From an uncultured Lachnospiraceae bacterium (lineage in GTDB: Bacteria; Bacillota; Clostridia; Lachnospirales; Lachnospiraceae), in the NCBI GenBank assembly GCA_902799015.1, contig CADBZI010000023.1, forward strand, positions 1-32,033: DNA of 32,033 nucleotides. The letters run 5' to 3'. Positions 23,693 to 31,210 of the stretch are shown here, piece after piece (within the stretch, counting starts at the first letter, position 1; every line of letters begins with the position of its first letter). The notes beneath the pieces were generated by a model, which ran no database searches, had not been told where the DNA came from, and saw only the letters and a list, made by a program, of their open reading frames with translations. The translations under genes and the position numbers were made by a program.

Positions 23693-24097
23693 ATGAATAT
23701 AGGATTTCTTGCAGCGGGCAGCAGAAAGGATCTGATTGAGAACTTTTGTGTCGCCTATAAATATATCCTTGCGAAACATACGCTCTTCGCAACTGAGATG
23801 ACCGGAAGAAGAATCGAACAGGCTACAAACCTGAAGGTTCACAAGTTTCTCTCCGGCAGTGTCGGGGGAGAGAAACAATTGATTGACATGATTCAGAGAA
23901 ATATCATGGATCTTGTGATCTATTTTTACAATCCTCTGATGACCAGTCCGAATGAGCCGGATATCGTTGATATTACCAGAGAGTGTGACCGCTACAATAT
24001 TCCGATCGCGACAAACATTGCGACTGCGGAAGCCGTGGTTCTCGGTCTGGAGCAGGGCGATCTGGACTGGCGCAACAGCATCAGCCGGGAGGATTGA
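23693..24097 (+). CDS. MgsA-like protein (methylglyoxal synthase fold) with altered active site
   Basis: A 134-residue protein aligned by eye over its whole length with methylglyoxal synthase, which converts dihydroxyacetone phosphate to methylglyoxal. Conserved parts include AYKYILAKHTLFAT, ATNLKVHKFLSG, VGGEKQL, EPD and NIPIATNIATAE. Compared with the E. coli enzyme, several functional positions differ: His19/Asp20 become Ala8/Gly9, Asp71 becomes Glu60, Asp91 becomes Asn80, His98 becomes Asn87, and phosphate-binding Thr47 becomes Met36. Lys12, Thr34, Thr37, Ser54 and Asp90 are kept. The Asp-to-Glu change may be normal in this lineage, but the combination suggests reduced, changed or regulatory function. 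It begins five bases after fruK, so co-transcription is likely. Confidence 0.75.
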   Translation: MNIGFLAAGSRKDLIENFCVAYKYILAKHTLFATEMTGRRIEQATNLKVHKFLSGSVGGEKQLIDMIQRNIMDLVIYFYNPLMTSPNEPDIVDITRECDRYNIPIATNIATAEAVVLGLEQGDLDWRNSISRED

Positions 24098-24098
24098 C

Positions 24099-24833
24099 AT
24101 GAGAGTGATTGCGGGCAGCGCAAAGAGTCTTCCGCTTAAAACGCCCCGGCAAAACACAACCAGGCCTACCACGGACCGCATCAAGGAAACTCTGTTCAAT
24201 ATCATTGCGCCGTATATTCCGGACTGCCGCTTCCTGGATCTGTTTTCCGGATCGGGGGGCATCGGCATCGAAGCGCTCAGCAGAGGAGCAGCAGAGGCGG
24301 TTTTTGTTGAACAGGACAGAGCGGCGCTTTCCGTGATCCGGCAGAATCTTCGCTTTACGCACCTGGAGGAACGCGCGAGGGTCATTGGGTCTGACGTTCT
24401 GAAGGCGGTTTTATCCCTGAAGGATGAGAAACCCTTTGATATTATCTTCATGGATCCCCCCTATGACCATGCGCTGGAGCGCAGGGTTCTGGAAAGCCTT
24501 CAAAACAGCAGCTGTGTGAAGGAAGATACATGGATCATTGTGGAAGCCTCTGCGGAAACGGATTTTTCCTATCTGGAATCGCTGGGGTACCAGCTGATAC
24601 GGGAGAAGACATACGGATCCAACCGGCATGTATTCGTTAAAAAGCGTGCCACTGGCACGCAGCACCGCGGCAAGAACGCCGTTGGCGTTCTTGAACTCGG
24701 CGGAGAGACACCGCTCCGTCAGAAAAGGAATCCTACATGTACAGAAGAGCAGTTTATCCGGGAAGCTTCGATCCCGTCACTGACGGACATATTGACATTA
24801 TTACCAGAGCCGCCAAGGCAGTGGATGAATTGA
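24099..24833 (+). CDS. rsmD: 16S rRNA (guanine-966 N2)-methyltransferase with a repeat-derived C-terminal extension
   Basis: Residues 1-182 form a normal Rsm[14 protein letters not shown] start, [14 protein letters not shown], AdoMet motif [19 protein letters not shown], and catalytic DPPYD. Typical RsmD proteins end near residue 185. Here the frame continues for about 62 more residues. Bases 24644-24706 of that extension are a copy of the dispersed hairpin repeat, and the stop codon lies 97 bp inside coaD. The natural stop was probably removed when the repeat arrived. GGGAGG lies just before the ATG. Gene order rsmD-coaD is widely conserved. Whether the tail is retained, cleaved or destabilising cannot be told. 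Confidence 0.9.
   Translation: MRVIAGSAKSLPLKTPRQNTTRPTTDRIKETLFNIIAPYIPDCRFLDLFSGSGGIGIEALSRGAAEAVFVEQDRAALSVIRQNLRFTHLEERARVIGSDVLKAVLSLKDEKPFDIIFMDPPYDHALERRVLESLQNSSCVKEDTWIIVEASAETDFSYLESLGYQLIREKTYGSNRHVFVKKRATGTQHRGKNAVGVLELGGETPLRQKRNPTCTEEQFIREASIPSLTDILTLLPEPPRQWMN
24644..24706 (+). repeat. Dispersed multi-hairpin repeat inside the 3' part of rsmD
   Basis: Contains GCGTGCCACTGGCACGC and the AAGAACGCC-GTT-GGCGTTCTT hairpin. It matches 16058-16120 at 59 of 63 positions and shares its second half with 8441-8468. It lies exactly where the native rsmD stop would be expected. Confidence 0.8.
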
Positions 24834-25216
24834 TTGTCGGCGTGCTGGTGAATCGCGCAAAAATTGCGTTGTTTTCTGTAGAAGAACGTGTTAAGATGTT
24901 ACAGATTGTAACGAAAGATCTTCCGAATGTTAGGGTGGAATCATTCAGTGGACTTTCGGTGGATTTTGCGGCAAAACAGGGTGCCGGATTCATCGTCCGG
25001 GGCCTGAGAGCGATCACAGATTTTGATTATGAGCTTCAGATGGCACAGACCAACCGGATCATGGCGCCTGAGATCGATACGATCTTCCTGACGACGAATC
25101 TGGAGTACGCCTATCTGAACAGCACGACAGTGAAGGAAGTGGCTTCGTACGGGGGAGACATCACGAAGTTCGTTCCGGAGTATGTTGCAAAAGCTGTGAT
25201 TGAGAAGTATCAGTAA
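24737..25216 (+). CDS. coaD: Phosphopantetheine adenylyltransferase
   Basis: A 159-residue enzyme for the penultimate step of coenzyme A synthesis. [16 protein letters not shown] carries the TxGH nucleotidyltransferase motif (Thr15, Gly17, His18). [16 protein letters not shown] and the C-terminal [15 protein letters not shown] (STxxK) complete the family signature. The length is standard. AAAAGGAA precedes the ATG, which lies inside the extended rsmD frame. Confidence 0.95.
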   Translation: MYRRAVYPGSFDPVTDGHIDIITRAAKAVDELIVGVLVNRAKIALFSVEERVKMLQIVTKDLPNVRVESFSGLSVDFAAKQGAGFIVRGLRAITDFDYELQMAQTNRIMAPEIDTIFLTTNLEYAYLNSTTVKEVASYGGDITKFVPEYVAKAVIEKYQ

Positions 25217-25302
25217 CTGGTTGATGTGCATTTATTTGGGGGAACAATAGTTAATTTGGGAGAGTGCGTGCGGGACGCCGGACGCATAGTAAGGAGATCA
25301 TT

Positions 25303-25929
25303 ATGGCCAGCAGGATTGAACAGATTATTGAAGAAATCGAGGAGTATATTGACGGCTGCAAGTTCCAGGCTCTTTCCTCAACAAAGATTGTGGTGAATAA
25401 GGAAGAACTGGAAGAGATGCTGCGGGAGCTTCGCATGAAGACCCCTGACGAGATTAAGCGTTACCAGAAGATTATCAGCAATAAAGATGCAATTCTCGCG
25501 GATGCCCAGCAGAAGGCGGATCAGATCATCGCGGATGCCCAGACCAAGGCAGACCGGATCGTCAGCGAGAGCGAAGTGATGCAGAAGGCACTCGAGCAGT
25601 CAAACCGATTGATCGAGCAGACCAACCAGCAGGCTCAGGAGATTGTCGACAATGCGACGAACGATTCCAATAATATTCGTATGAGCGCCATCGCCTATAC
25701 CGACGAGATGCTTGACAATCTTGAGAAGATTATGGCACATACGCTTGATACTGCCGGAACCAGGTATTCGAATTTTATCAACTCTATTCAGAGCTGTTAT
25801 GATATTGTAACGAAGAACCGCAGAGAACTCTCTCCGCAGGTAGCGCCGAGTGTCACCTATACCAGGAGCACGGATACAGAAGAGCGCGATTCCGAGGCAG
25901 AGGAGAAGAAGGAAGAAGAGAAGGAGTGA
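25303..25929 (+). CDS. Coiled-coil protein, DivIVA/ATPase-subunit-like, function unknown
   Basis: A 208-residue, highly charged protein without signal peptide or membrane segment. Residues 30-150 are predicted by eye as coiled coil. They include near-repeats ILADAQQKADQ / IIADAQTKADR with an 11-residue period, and the tail is a Glu/Lys-rich stretch. Similar proteins in Lachnospiraceae are often labelled as DivIVA-like or ATPase subunit H-like from the coiled coil alone. AAGGAG is seven bases before the ATG. The gap of 86 bases after coaD shows no clear promoter. A terminator follows at 26005. I do not assign a function. Confidence 0.6.
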   Translation: MASRIEQIIEEIEEYIDGCKFQALSSTKIVVNKEELEEMLRELRMKTPDEIKRYQKIISNKDAILADAQQKADQIIADAQTKADRIVSESEVMQKALEQSNRLIEQTNQQAQEIVDNATNDSNNIRMSAIAYTDEMLDNLEKIMAHTLDTAGTRYSNFINSIQSCYDIVTKNRRELSPQVAPSVTYTRSTDTEERDSEAEEKKEEEKE

Positions 25930-26004
25930 TCCTCGCTCTTTCGGATAGCTGCGTATGGGATGAAAGCAATTTGATCCCTGCATGAGAATAAGAAAGTGAT
26001 CCAG

Positions 26005-26040
26005 GGGCATCTGTAAGAGTGATACAGATGTCCTTGTTTA
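26005..26040 (+). terminator. Rho-independent terminator
   Basis: GGGCATCTGTA (26005-26015) pairs with TACAGATGTCC (26023-26033), including one G:T pair, followed by TTGTTTA. Confidence 0.7.
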
Positions 26041-26115
26041 TTATCTTTAGCATGACCCTGCCGGAAAGATCCGGACAGAGGATGCATCGATAAAATCCCG
26101 GTATGAGGACGAAGG

Positions 26116-27060
26116 ATGGGAGAGCGAGTCAGACTTGACCGGTTTCTGGCAGAGGCCAGGATCGGAACAAGGGCAGAAGTGAAGAAGATGATCCGGGCCG
26201 GCAGGGTTCAAGTGACCACAGAGAGCTCAGAGAAGAATCATTCGAATGATTCGAAAGCACCTGACCAGGAGCATTCAGAGACGCTACGAATCAGCGAGCA
26301 GGCGCCAGGCAGCAGGAGTAACAGAATAACTGATACAAAAAGTGACAGAGTAACTGTCACAAAGAGTGACTGGAAGGTTGATTCGGATGTGGATAAAGTC
26401 TGGGTTGATCAAAGACTGGTGCAACGTTTTACGGTTCCTGTTCTGATGCTGAACAAACCCGCCGGTGTCGTCAGTGCGACACAAGATAACAGGGATCAGA
26501 CGGTATTGGATCTGATTCATGAGCCATATGCAAAGGAACTCTTTCCTGCAGGCAGGCTTGACCGGGACACCGAGGGACTTCTCCTGCTGACATCCGACGG
26601 AAAGATGAGCCATGAGCTGCTGTCTCCGAAAAAGCATGTGGAGAAAACTTACTATGTTGTGATCGACGGCACACCGGACCCTGAGATGGTCGAAAGATTC
26701 CGGGAAGGACTGGAGATCGGTGAAAAGAAACCGACCCTGCCTGCGGGACTGGTGTTTCTGGACACAGATCAGGAAGCAAGCGGGGAAGCAATAACGGGAA
26801 CGATAGAGAGTATATCTGCTGCGGATCTCAAGCGCTGCGGGAAAGAGGAGTGCTGCGCTATTGTTACGATTACAGAAGGGAAGTTCCATCAGATCAAGAG
26901 GATGTTCCGCGCTGTTGGCAGGCAGGTACACTTTCTCAAGCGAATTGCGGTGGGTAATCTTTGGCTTGATCCGACACTTGCGCCGGGCCAGTACAGACCG
27001 CTTACGGAGGAAGAACTGGACTTGTTGAAGAATTCCCCGCCGGGACAATCCTTGTCATGA
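26116..27060 (+). CDS. RsuA/RluB-family pseudouridine synthase with an insertion in the S4 domain
   Basis: A 314-residue rRNA pseudouridine synthase. An S4 domain starts at residue 5 (VRLDRFLAEARIGTRAEVKKMI) but is interrupted after about residue 34 by roughly 55 hydrophilic residues. It then resumes with DKVWVDQRLVQR. The catalytic domain has LNKPAGVVSATQD, GRLDRDTEGLLLLTSDG with catalytic Asp149, EKTYYVVIDG, and EGKFHQIKRMF. The family (RsuA, RluB, RluE, RluF) is clear, but the exact target uridine is not. The insert contains a 24-bp tandem repeat and an 18-bp perfect palindrome. AGGACGAAGG precedes the ATG. Confidence 0.88.
   Translation: MGERVRLDRFLAEARIGTRAEVKKMIRAGRVQVTTESSEKNHSNDSKAPDQEHSETLRISEQAPGSRSNRITDTKSDRVTVTKSDWKVDSDVDKVWVDQRLVQRFTVPVLMLNKPAGVVSATQDNRDQTVLDLIHEPYAKELFPAGRLDRDTEGLLLLTSDGKMSHELLSPKKHVEKTYYVVIDGTPDPEMVERFREGLEIGEKKPTLPAGLVFLDTDQEASGEAITGTIESISAADLKRCGKEECCAIVTITEGKFHQIKRMFRAVGRQVHFLKRIAVGNLWLDPTLAPGQYRPLTEEELDLLKNSPPGQSLS
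26235..26252. repeat. 18-bp perfect palindrome inside the pseudouridine synthase gene
   Basis: GAATCATTCGAATGATTC reads the same on both strands. It falls in the hydrophilic insertion of the S4 domain, at codons about 40-46. Confidence 0.6.
26317..26364 (+). repeat. Two tandem 24-bp units in the pseudouridine synthase insertion
   Basis: Units at 26317-26340 and 26341-26364 encode SNRITDTK and SDRVTVTK (residues 68-83), with a partial third unit starting SDWK. The unit is a multiple of three, so copy changes keep the frame. Confidence 0.65.
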
Positions 27061-27166
27061 GGCGATTGGTGTGGAGGGATAGGGAACAAAGCAAAGTTCC
27101 CCGCCGGCCGAGGTATGACCGGACCCGGCATGGCGTGGAAGAGGCAGGGGACAGAAGGAAGAATTC

Positions 27167-29194
27167 ATGGCAAAAAGCATTCACCGACAACCAGACAGAG
27201 ACCAATTCCTGCCGGTTACACGTCAGGATATGGAGGCGCGCGGAATTCAGCAGCCTGACTTTGTGTATGTGATCGGTGATGCCTATGTGGATCATCCTTC
27301 TTTCGGTCCGGCGATTCTGTCGCGTCTTCTGGAACGCTTCGGTTTTACTGTCTGCATCATTGCCCAGCCGGATTGGAGGGATTCCGAAAGCATCACCATA
27401 TTCGGGGAGCCGAGACTTGGCTTCCTGGTGTCTGCCGGAAATATGGATTCCATGGTGAATCATTATTCGGTCTCCAGGAAACACAGGCAGACAGATGCTT
27501 ACAGCCCCGGCGGCGTGATGGGGCGCAGGCCGGACCGTGCATGCATGGTGTATTGCAATCTGATCCGTTCTGTCTATCGGAAAATACCGATTATCGCAGG
27601 CGGTATCGAGGCGTCTCTGCGCCGCATGGCGCACTATGATTACTGGAGTGATTCCCTTCGCCGATCCCTGCTTATGGACAGCGGAGCGGACCTGATCTCT
27701 TACGGGATGGGTGAGCATTCGATCGTAGAGATTGCACAGGCGCTGGATGCAGGCCTGCGTGTGGAGGATCTTACCTTTATAGCGGGAACCTGCTATAAGA
27801 CAAAAGACATTTCAGGGCTGCGGGATGCTGTAATTCTTCCTGAGTGGGAAAAAATGAAGGCGGATCGTCTGTATTATGCGATGAGCTTTTACGAACAGTA
27901 CCGAAACACGGATCCGTTCAATGCGAAGACGCTGGCAGAACCCTACGGAACCGTATATGTGGTGCAGAACCCTCCGGCAAAGCCGCTCTCACAGCAGGAA
28001 ATGGACGATGTTTACGCGCTGCCTTATGCCAGGGCGTGGCATCCGGACTATAATGCAGCAGGCGGGATACCGGCATTTTCGGAGGTGAAGTTTTCCATTA
28101 TCTCCAATCGCGGCTGTTTTGGCGCCTGTAATTTCTGTGCCTTAAACTTCCATCAGGGAAGGATCATTCAGGCAAGAAGTGATGAATCCATCCTTGACGA
28201 GGCGCGTCTTCTGACGCAGGAGCCGGACTTCAAGGGCTATATTCATGATGTGGGAGGCCCGACGGCGAACTTCCATCAGCCATCGTGCAGGAAACAGCTG
28301 AAGGTGGGAACCTGCAAGGACAGACAATGTCTGTTTCCGAAGCCGTGCCCGAACCTGGAAGTGGACCACAGGGCATACACTGCGCTGCTTAAGAAGCTTC
28401 GACAGCTTCCCGGTGTCAAGAAAGTGTTTGTCCGCTCCGGCGTCCGGTTCGATTATGTGATGCTGGATAAAGACGATGCATTTTTGGAAGAACTTGTGCG
28501 CTATCACATTTCAGGACAGCTGAAGGTGGCACCGGAGCATGTCTCAGCGTCTGTCCTTCGTATGCTCGGAAAACCGCCCCACAACGTTTACACAGCTTTC
28601 GCAGGGCGCTATAATCAGATGAATCAATCCTGCGGTATGGATCAGTATCTGGTTCCTTATCTGATCAGCTCTCATCCGGGATGCAGAATGAAGGATGCGG
28701 TGGAGCTTGCAGAGTACCTGCGGGACATTCATCACCAGCCGGAGCAGGTGCAGGATTTCTACCCGACACCGTCCACGTTGTCGACGGTGATGTATTACAC
28801 CGGCGTGGATCCCAGGACTTTGGAGGGAGAAGACCCGAGCAGCATGAAGAAGGTCTACGTTCCCCGGGATCCTCATGAAAAAGCAATGCAGCGGGCGCTG
28901 ATGCAGTTCAGAAATCCTAAGCTCCGTCCGCTTGTGGAGGAAGCTCTGATTCAGGCGGGCCGGGAGGATCTGATCGGGTATGGACCGAAGTGTCTGATCC
29001 GGCCGGCTGAGAAGCGGCAGACCGGCAGTCACAGTACCGGAAAAAGCCCTCGTAAGACAGGGGTGCAGACCGGCAGTCACAGTACCGGAAAAAGCCCTCG
29101 CAGGACAGGGGTGCAGACCGGCAGCAGACCAGCCGGAAAACGCTCTCATCAGTCAGGTGCGCGCTCGGAAACCGGGCGCAGGCACCATTCTTAG
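27167..29194 (+). CDS. YgiQ family radical SAM protein
   Basis: A 675-residue radical SAM protein of the UPF0313/YgiQ family, whose reaction is not established. The [4Fe-4S] cluster motif is RGCFGACNFCAL with Cys317, Cys321 and Cys324. An N-terminal cobalamin-binding-like region precedes it (YVIGDAYVDHPSFGPAILSRLLE, PRLGFLVSAGNMDSMVNHY). Other conserved parts are KVAPEHVS, SSHPGC, QDFYPTPSTLSTVMYYTGVDP and AL(M/L)QF-NPKL. The last roughly 65 residues are a basic, Ser/Gly-rich tail with QTGSHSTGKSPRKTGV repeated 2.5 times, not part of the family core. AGAAGGAAG precedes the ATG. Confidence 0.88.
   Translation: MAKSIHRQPDRDQFLPVTRQDMEARGIQQPDFVYVIGDAYVDHPSFGPAILSRLLERFGFTVCIIAQPDWRDSESITIFGEPRLGFLVSAGNMDSMVNHYSVSRKHRQTDAYSPGGVMGRRPDRACMVYCNLIRSVYRKIPIIAGGIEASLRRMAHYDYWSDSLRRSLLMDSGADLISYGMGEHSIVEIAQALDAGLRVEDLTFIAGTCYKTKDISGLRDAVILPEWEKMKADRLYYAMSFYEQYRNTDPFNAKTLAEPYGTVYVVQNPPAKPLSQQEMDDVYALPYARAWHPDYNAAGGIPAFSEVKFSIISNRGCFGACNFCALNFHQGRIIQARSDESILDEARLLTQEPDFKGYIHDVGGPTANFHQPSCRKQLKVGTCKDRQCLFPKPCPNLEVDHRAYTALLKKLRQLPGVKKVFVRSGVRFDYVMLDKDDAFLEELVRYHISGQLKVAPEHVSASVLRMLGKPPHNVYTAFAGRYNQMNQSCGMDQYLVPYLISSHPGCRMKDAVELAEYLRDIHHQPEQVQDFYPTPSTLSTVMYYTGVDPRTLEGEDPSSMKKVYVPRDPHEKAMQRALMQFRNPKLRPLVEEALIQAGREDLIGYGPKCLIRPAEKRQTGSHSTGKSPRKTGVQTGSHSTGKSPRRTGVQTGSRPAGKRSHQSGARSETGRRHHS
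29018..29113 (+). repeat. Two tandem 48-bp units at the 3' end of the YgiQ gene
   Basis: Units at 29018-29065 and 29066-29113 differ at very few positions and are followed by a partial third unit. Each encodes 16 residues, so the frame is preserved. Confidence 0.85.
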
Positions 29195-29207
29195 TCACGG
29201 TTGGTCC

Positions 29208-29312
29208 TGATCGGATCACAGCTATAAGAAAGCGCTCGGGAGTGATCGGATCACAGTAATAAGGCAGTGCACGGGAGTGATCGGATCACAGCTATAAGGC
29301 AGTGCTCAGGAG
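29208..29312. repeat. Iteron-like array of three 35-bp repeats
   Basis: Units start at 29208, 29243 and 29278. Each begins with the palindrome TGATC-G-GATCA (13 bp, GTGATC-G-GATCAC, in units two and three) and ends with a GGCAGTGC-like part in the last two. The array lies in the 199-base gap between the YgiQ gene and the small membrane protein gene. The gap otherwise shows no clear promoter or terminator. Confidence 0.8.
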
Positions 29313-29393
29313 TAGCCGAAACAGAAGAATCAGAAGAAGTGGGAAGGGATAATTTCCCTGTGTTCATGGATTGTTTTGGAAGGATGAACAGAA

Positions 29394-30014
29394 TTGGAAA
29401 AGAAAAAGAAGCATCCGGTAAAGGGCAGTTACGGCTATTATTCCTATGAAAAGAAGCGCAGGGTCGCGATCGTTGCGTTTCTGTTCGGCCTCTGCCTTCT
29501 GATCTTTTTTACCGGTTATGTCATGACCGGTACCAGGAAGAATCTGTTTACCTTGGTTGCGATCCTCGGAGTTCTTCCGGCAGCGAAGTGGGCGGTGCAG
29601 ATGATTATGATCCTGCTGCAGAAGCCGATCGATCCGAAGGTTGTTGAGATTACGGAAGAATACGCGGGAGAACTTGCGCATGGGTATGAGCTGTGCGTGA
29701 CCGCGTATGAGGGAAGGCTCTCTCTGGACGCTGTCGTTGTATGTGGAAATAACATTGCAGCCTATTCCAGTGCTGAAAAAGGAAAGTTTGAGTTCATGGA
29801 GACGCATGTGCGTAAGATTCTCCATGGAAATGGATTCGGCAATCCTACCTTCAAAATATTCCGGAAGCTGGAACAGTATCAGGAGAGAATCCGGCAGTTG
29901 GGGGATGACCCTGAGAAGTACAGGGAAGGGCTGCGGTATGCGCCGGATGAACAGCATGCAGGAGAAACCCGCGATGAAGCCGTGCTCCGGGTCATCAAGA
30001 GTATCTCGATATGA
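29394..30014 (+). CDS. Small membrane protein of unknown function
   Basis: A 206-residue protein. A basic N-terminus (EKKKKH) is followed by two hydrophobic segments at about 24-44 and 50-75, then a soluble C-terminal part of about 130 residues that is probably cytoplasmic. The start is a TTG at 29394, supported by GGAAGG about 12 bases upstream; there is no ATG before the second membrane region. Its stop overlaps the start of the RluA-type gene (ATGA), so the two are translationally coupled. I do not recognise a named family. The coupling is the only functional hint. Confidence 0.75.
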   Translation: MEKKKKHPVKGSYGYYSYEKKRRVAIVAFLFGLCLLIFFTGYVMTGTRKNLFTLVAILGVLPAAKWAVQMIMILLQKPIDPKVVEITEEYAGELAHGYELCVTAYEGRLSLDAVVVCGNNIAAYSSAEKGKFEFMETHVRKILHGNGFGNPTFKIFRKLEQYQERIRQLGDDPEKYREGLRYAPDEQHAGETRDEAVLRVIKSISI

Positions 30015-31102
30015 AAGAAGTACGGATTACACCTCTCGAGGCGGGACAGCGCCTGGACCGGATTCTGCAAAAGCTTCTGTCCCGGGCATCGGCTGGATTT
30101 CTCTATAAGATGCTGCGCAAAAAGAACATCACGCTGAATGGAAAAAAGGCGGATGGGAAAGAAGTACTTCAGCCAGGAGACGTCATACGGATCTATTTTG
30201 CGCAGGAGACACTGGATAAGTTTTCTGCTCCCCAGGAGGAATCTGACTGGCCTTACACCAGCCTGGACATTATCTATGAGGATGAGCAGATCCTGCTGGT
30301 GAACAAGAGTGCCGGGATGCTTTCTCAGAAAGCTGCCCCGTCTGACTGCTCTCTGAATGAATATGCCATCGGGTATCTGCTGAAAACCGGTGCCATAAGC
30401 CGGGAGAGTCTGTCTGTTTTCCGACCGTCTGTATGCAACCGTCTTGACCGCAATACCTCCGGGATTGTGGCGGTCGGGAAGACCGTGGCGGCGCTGCAGG
30501 CACTTTCGGAAATGTTTCGGGAAAGAACGATTCATAAATATTATCAGGCTCTGGTGATCGGGCGGGTAACGGAAGAGAAGACCATAGACGGATACCTGGT
30601 AAAGGATGAAAAGTCGAATCTCGTCAGAATCCTGTCGGAGCGTGAATTAAAGAGGGAAAACGTGTCTGCATCGGGAACCTCCTTGAGAGAGAAAGCGCAG
30701 CCTGCACCCGGCAAGTCACCAAAGATGGATGGGGCATTCCGAAAGCAGGAAGATGCGCAGATGATTCAGACGCATTATGCTCCTGTGGGATACCGGGCGG
30801 ATGGAGAGGAACAGAAGGATCTGACGCTGCTTGAGATTGCGCTGATTACGGGACGTTCTCATCAGATCCGGGCGCACCTGGCGTCCATCGGGCATCCTGT
30901 GGTGGGTGACCCAAAATATGGAAACCGAAACCGGAATCTGTATTTTTCCAGGGAATACGGTCTGCATCGTCAACTTCTGCATGCGGGAAGGATCGTATTT
31001 CCGAAGACGGACGGAGTGCTCAGCTATCTGAGCGGAAAAGAATATACGGCAAAGCGGCCTGAGTTGTTTGAGAAGATTCTGCGAAAAGAAGGGATCTTAT
31101 GA
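30011..31102 (+). CDS. RluA-family pseudouridine synthase (RluC/RluD-like)
   Basis: A 363-residue enzyme that makes pseudouridine in large-subunit rRNA. It has an N-terminal S4 domain (AGQRLDRILQKLLSRASAGFLYKML), a catalytic NRLDRNTSG motif with Asp146, and HKYYQALV and GRSHQIRAHLASIGHPVVGDPKYG downstream. Residues about 215-255 (between two catalytic-domain strands) form a hydrophilic insertion rich in Lys, Glu and Ser. RluC or RluD specificity is not resolved. It overlaps the membrane protein gene by four bases. Confidence 0.9.
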   Translation: MKEVRITPLEAGQRLDRILQKLLSRASAGFLYKMLRKKNITLNGKKADGKEVLQPGDVIRIYFAQETLDKFSAPQEESDWPYTSLDIIYEDEQILLVNKSAGMLSQKAAPSDCSLNEYAIGYLLKTGAISRESLSVFRPSVCNRLDRNTSGIVAVGKTVAALQALSEMFRERTIHKYYQALVIGRVTEEKTIDGYLVKDEKSNLVRILSERELKRENVSASGTSLREKAQPAPGKSPKMDGAFRKQEDAQMIQTHYAPVGYRADGEEQKDLTLLEIALITGRSHQIRAHLASIGHPVVGDPKYGNRNRNLYFSREYGLHRQLLHAGRIVFPKTDGVLSYLSGKEYTAKRPELFEKILRKEGIL

Positions 31103-31154
31103 CGACAGATGCATGAGCGCGGGCACAAGCCTGCCGGCGACAGAATCGTTGCGC

Positions 31155-31188
31155 GCCGCCTGCTGAGGCGGGAGTCTGACCATTGAGA
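31155..31188 (-). repeat. Diverged copy of hairpin repeat module 1, reverse orientation
   Basis: On the minus strand it shares TCTCA, AGACTCCCGCCT and CAGGCGGC in the same order as 8409-8442, with differences in between. It lies between the RluA-type gene and recU. The rest of this 108-base gap is GC-rich with imperfect inverted repeats. Confidence 0.45.
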
Positions 31189-31210
31189 TAGAACACCGAG
31201 GAATCTGTGC

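Noticed and set aside
29208-29312. CRISPR array
   Set aside because: The 35-bp units are directly adjacent with no unique spacers, and no cas gene is nearby.
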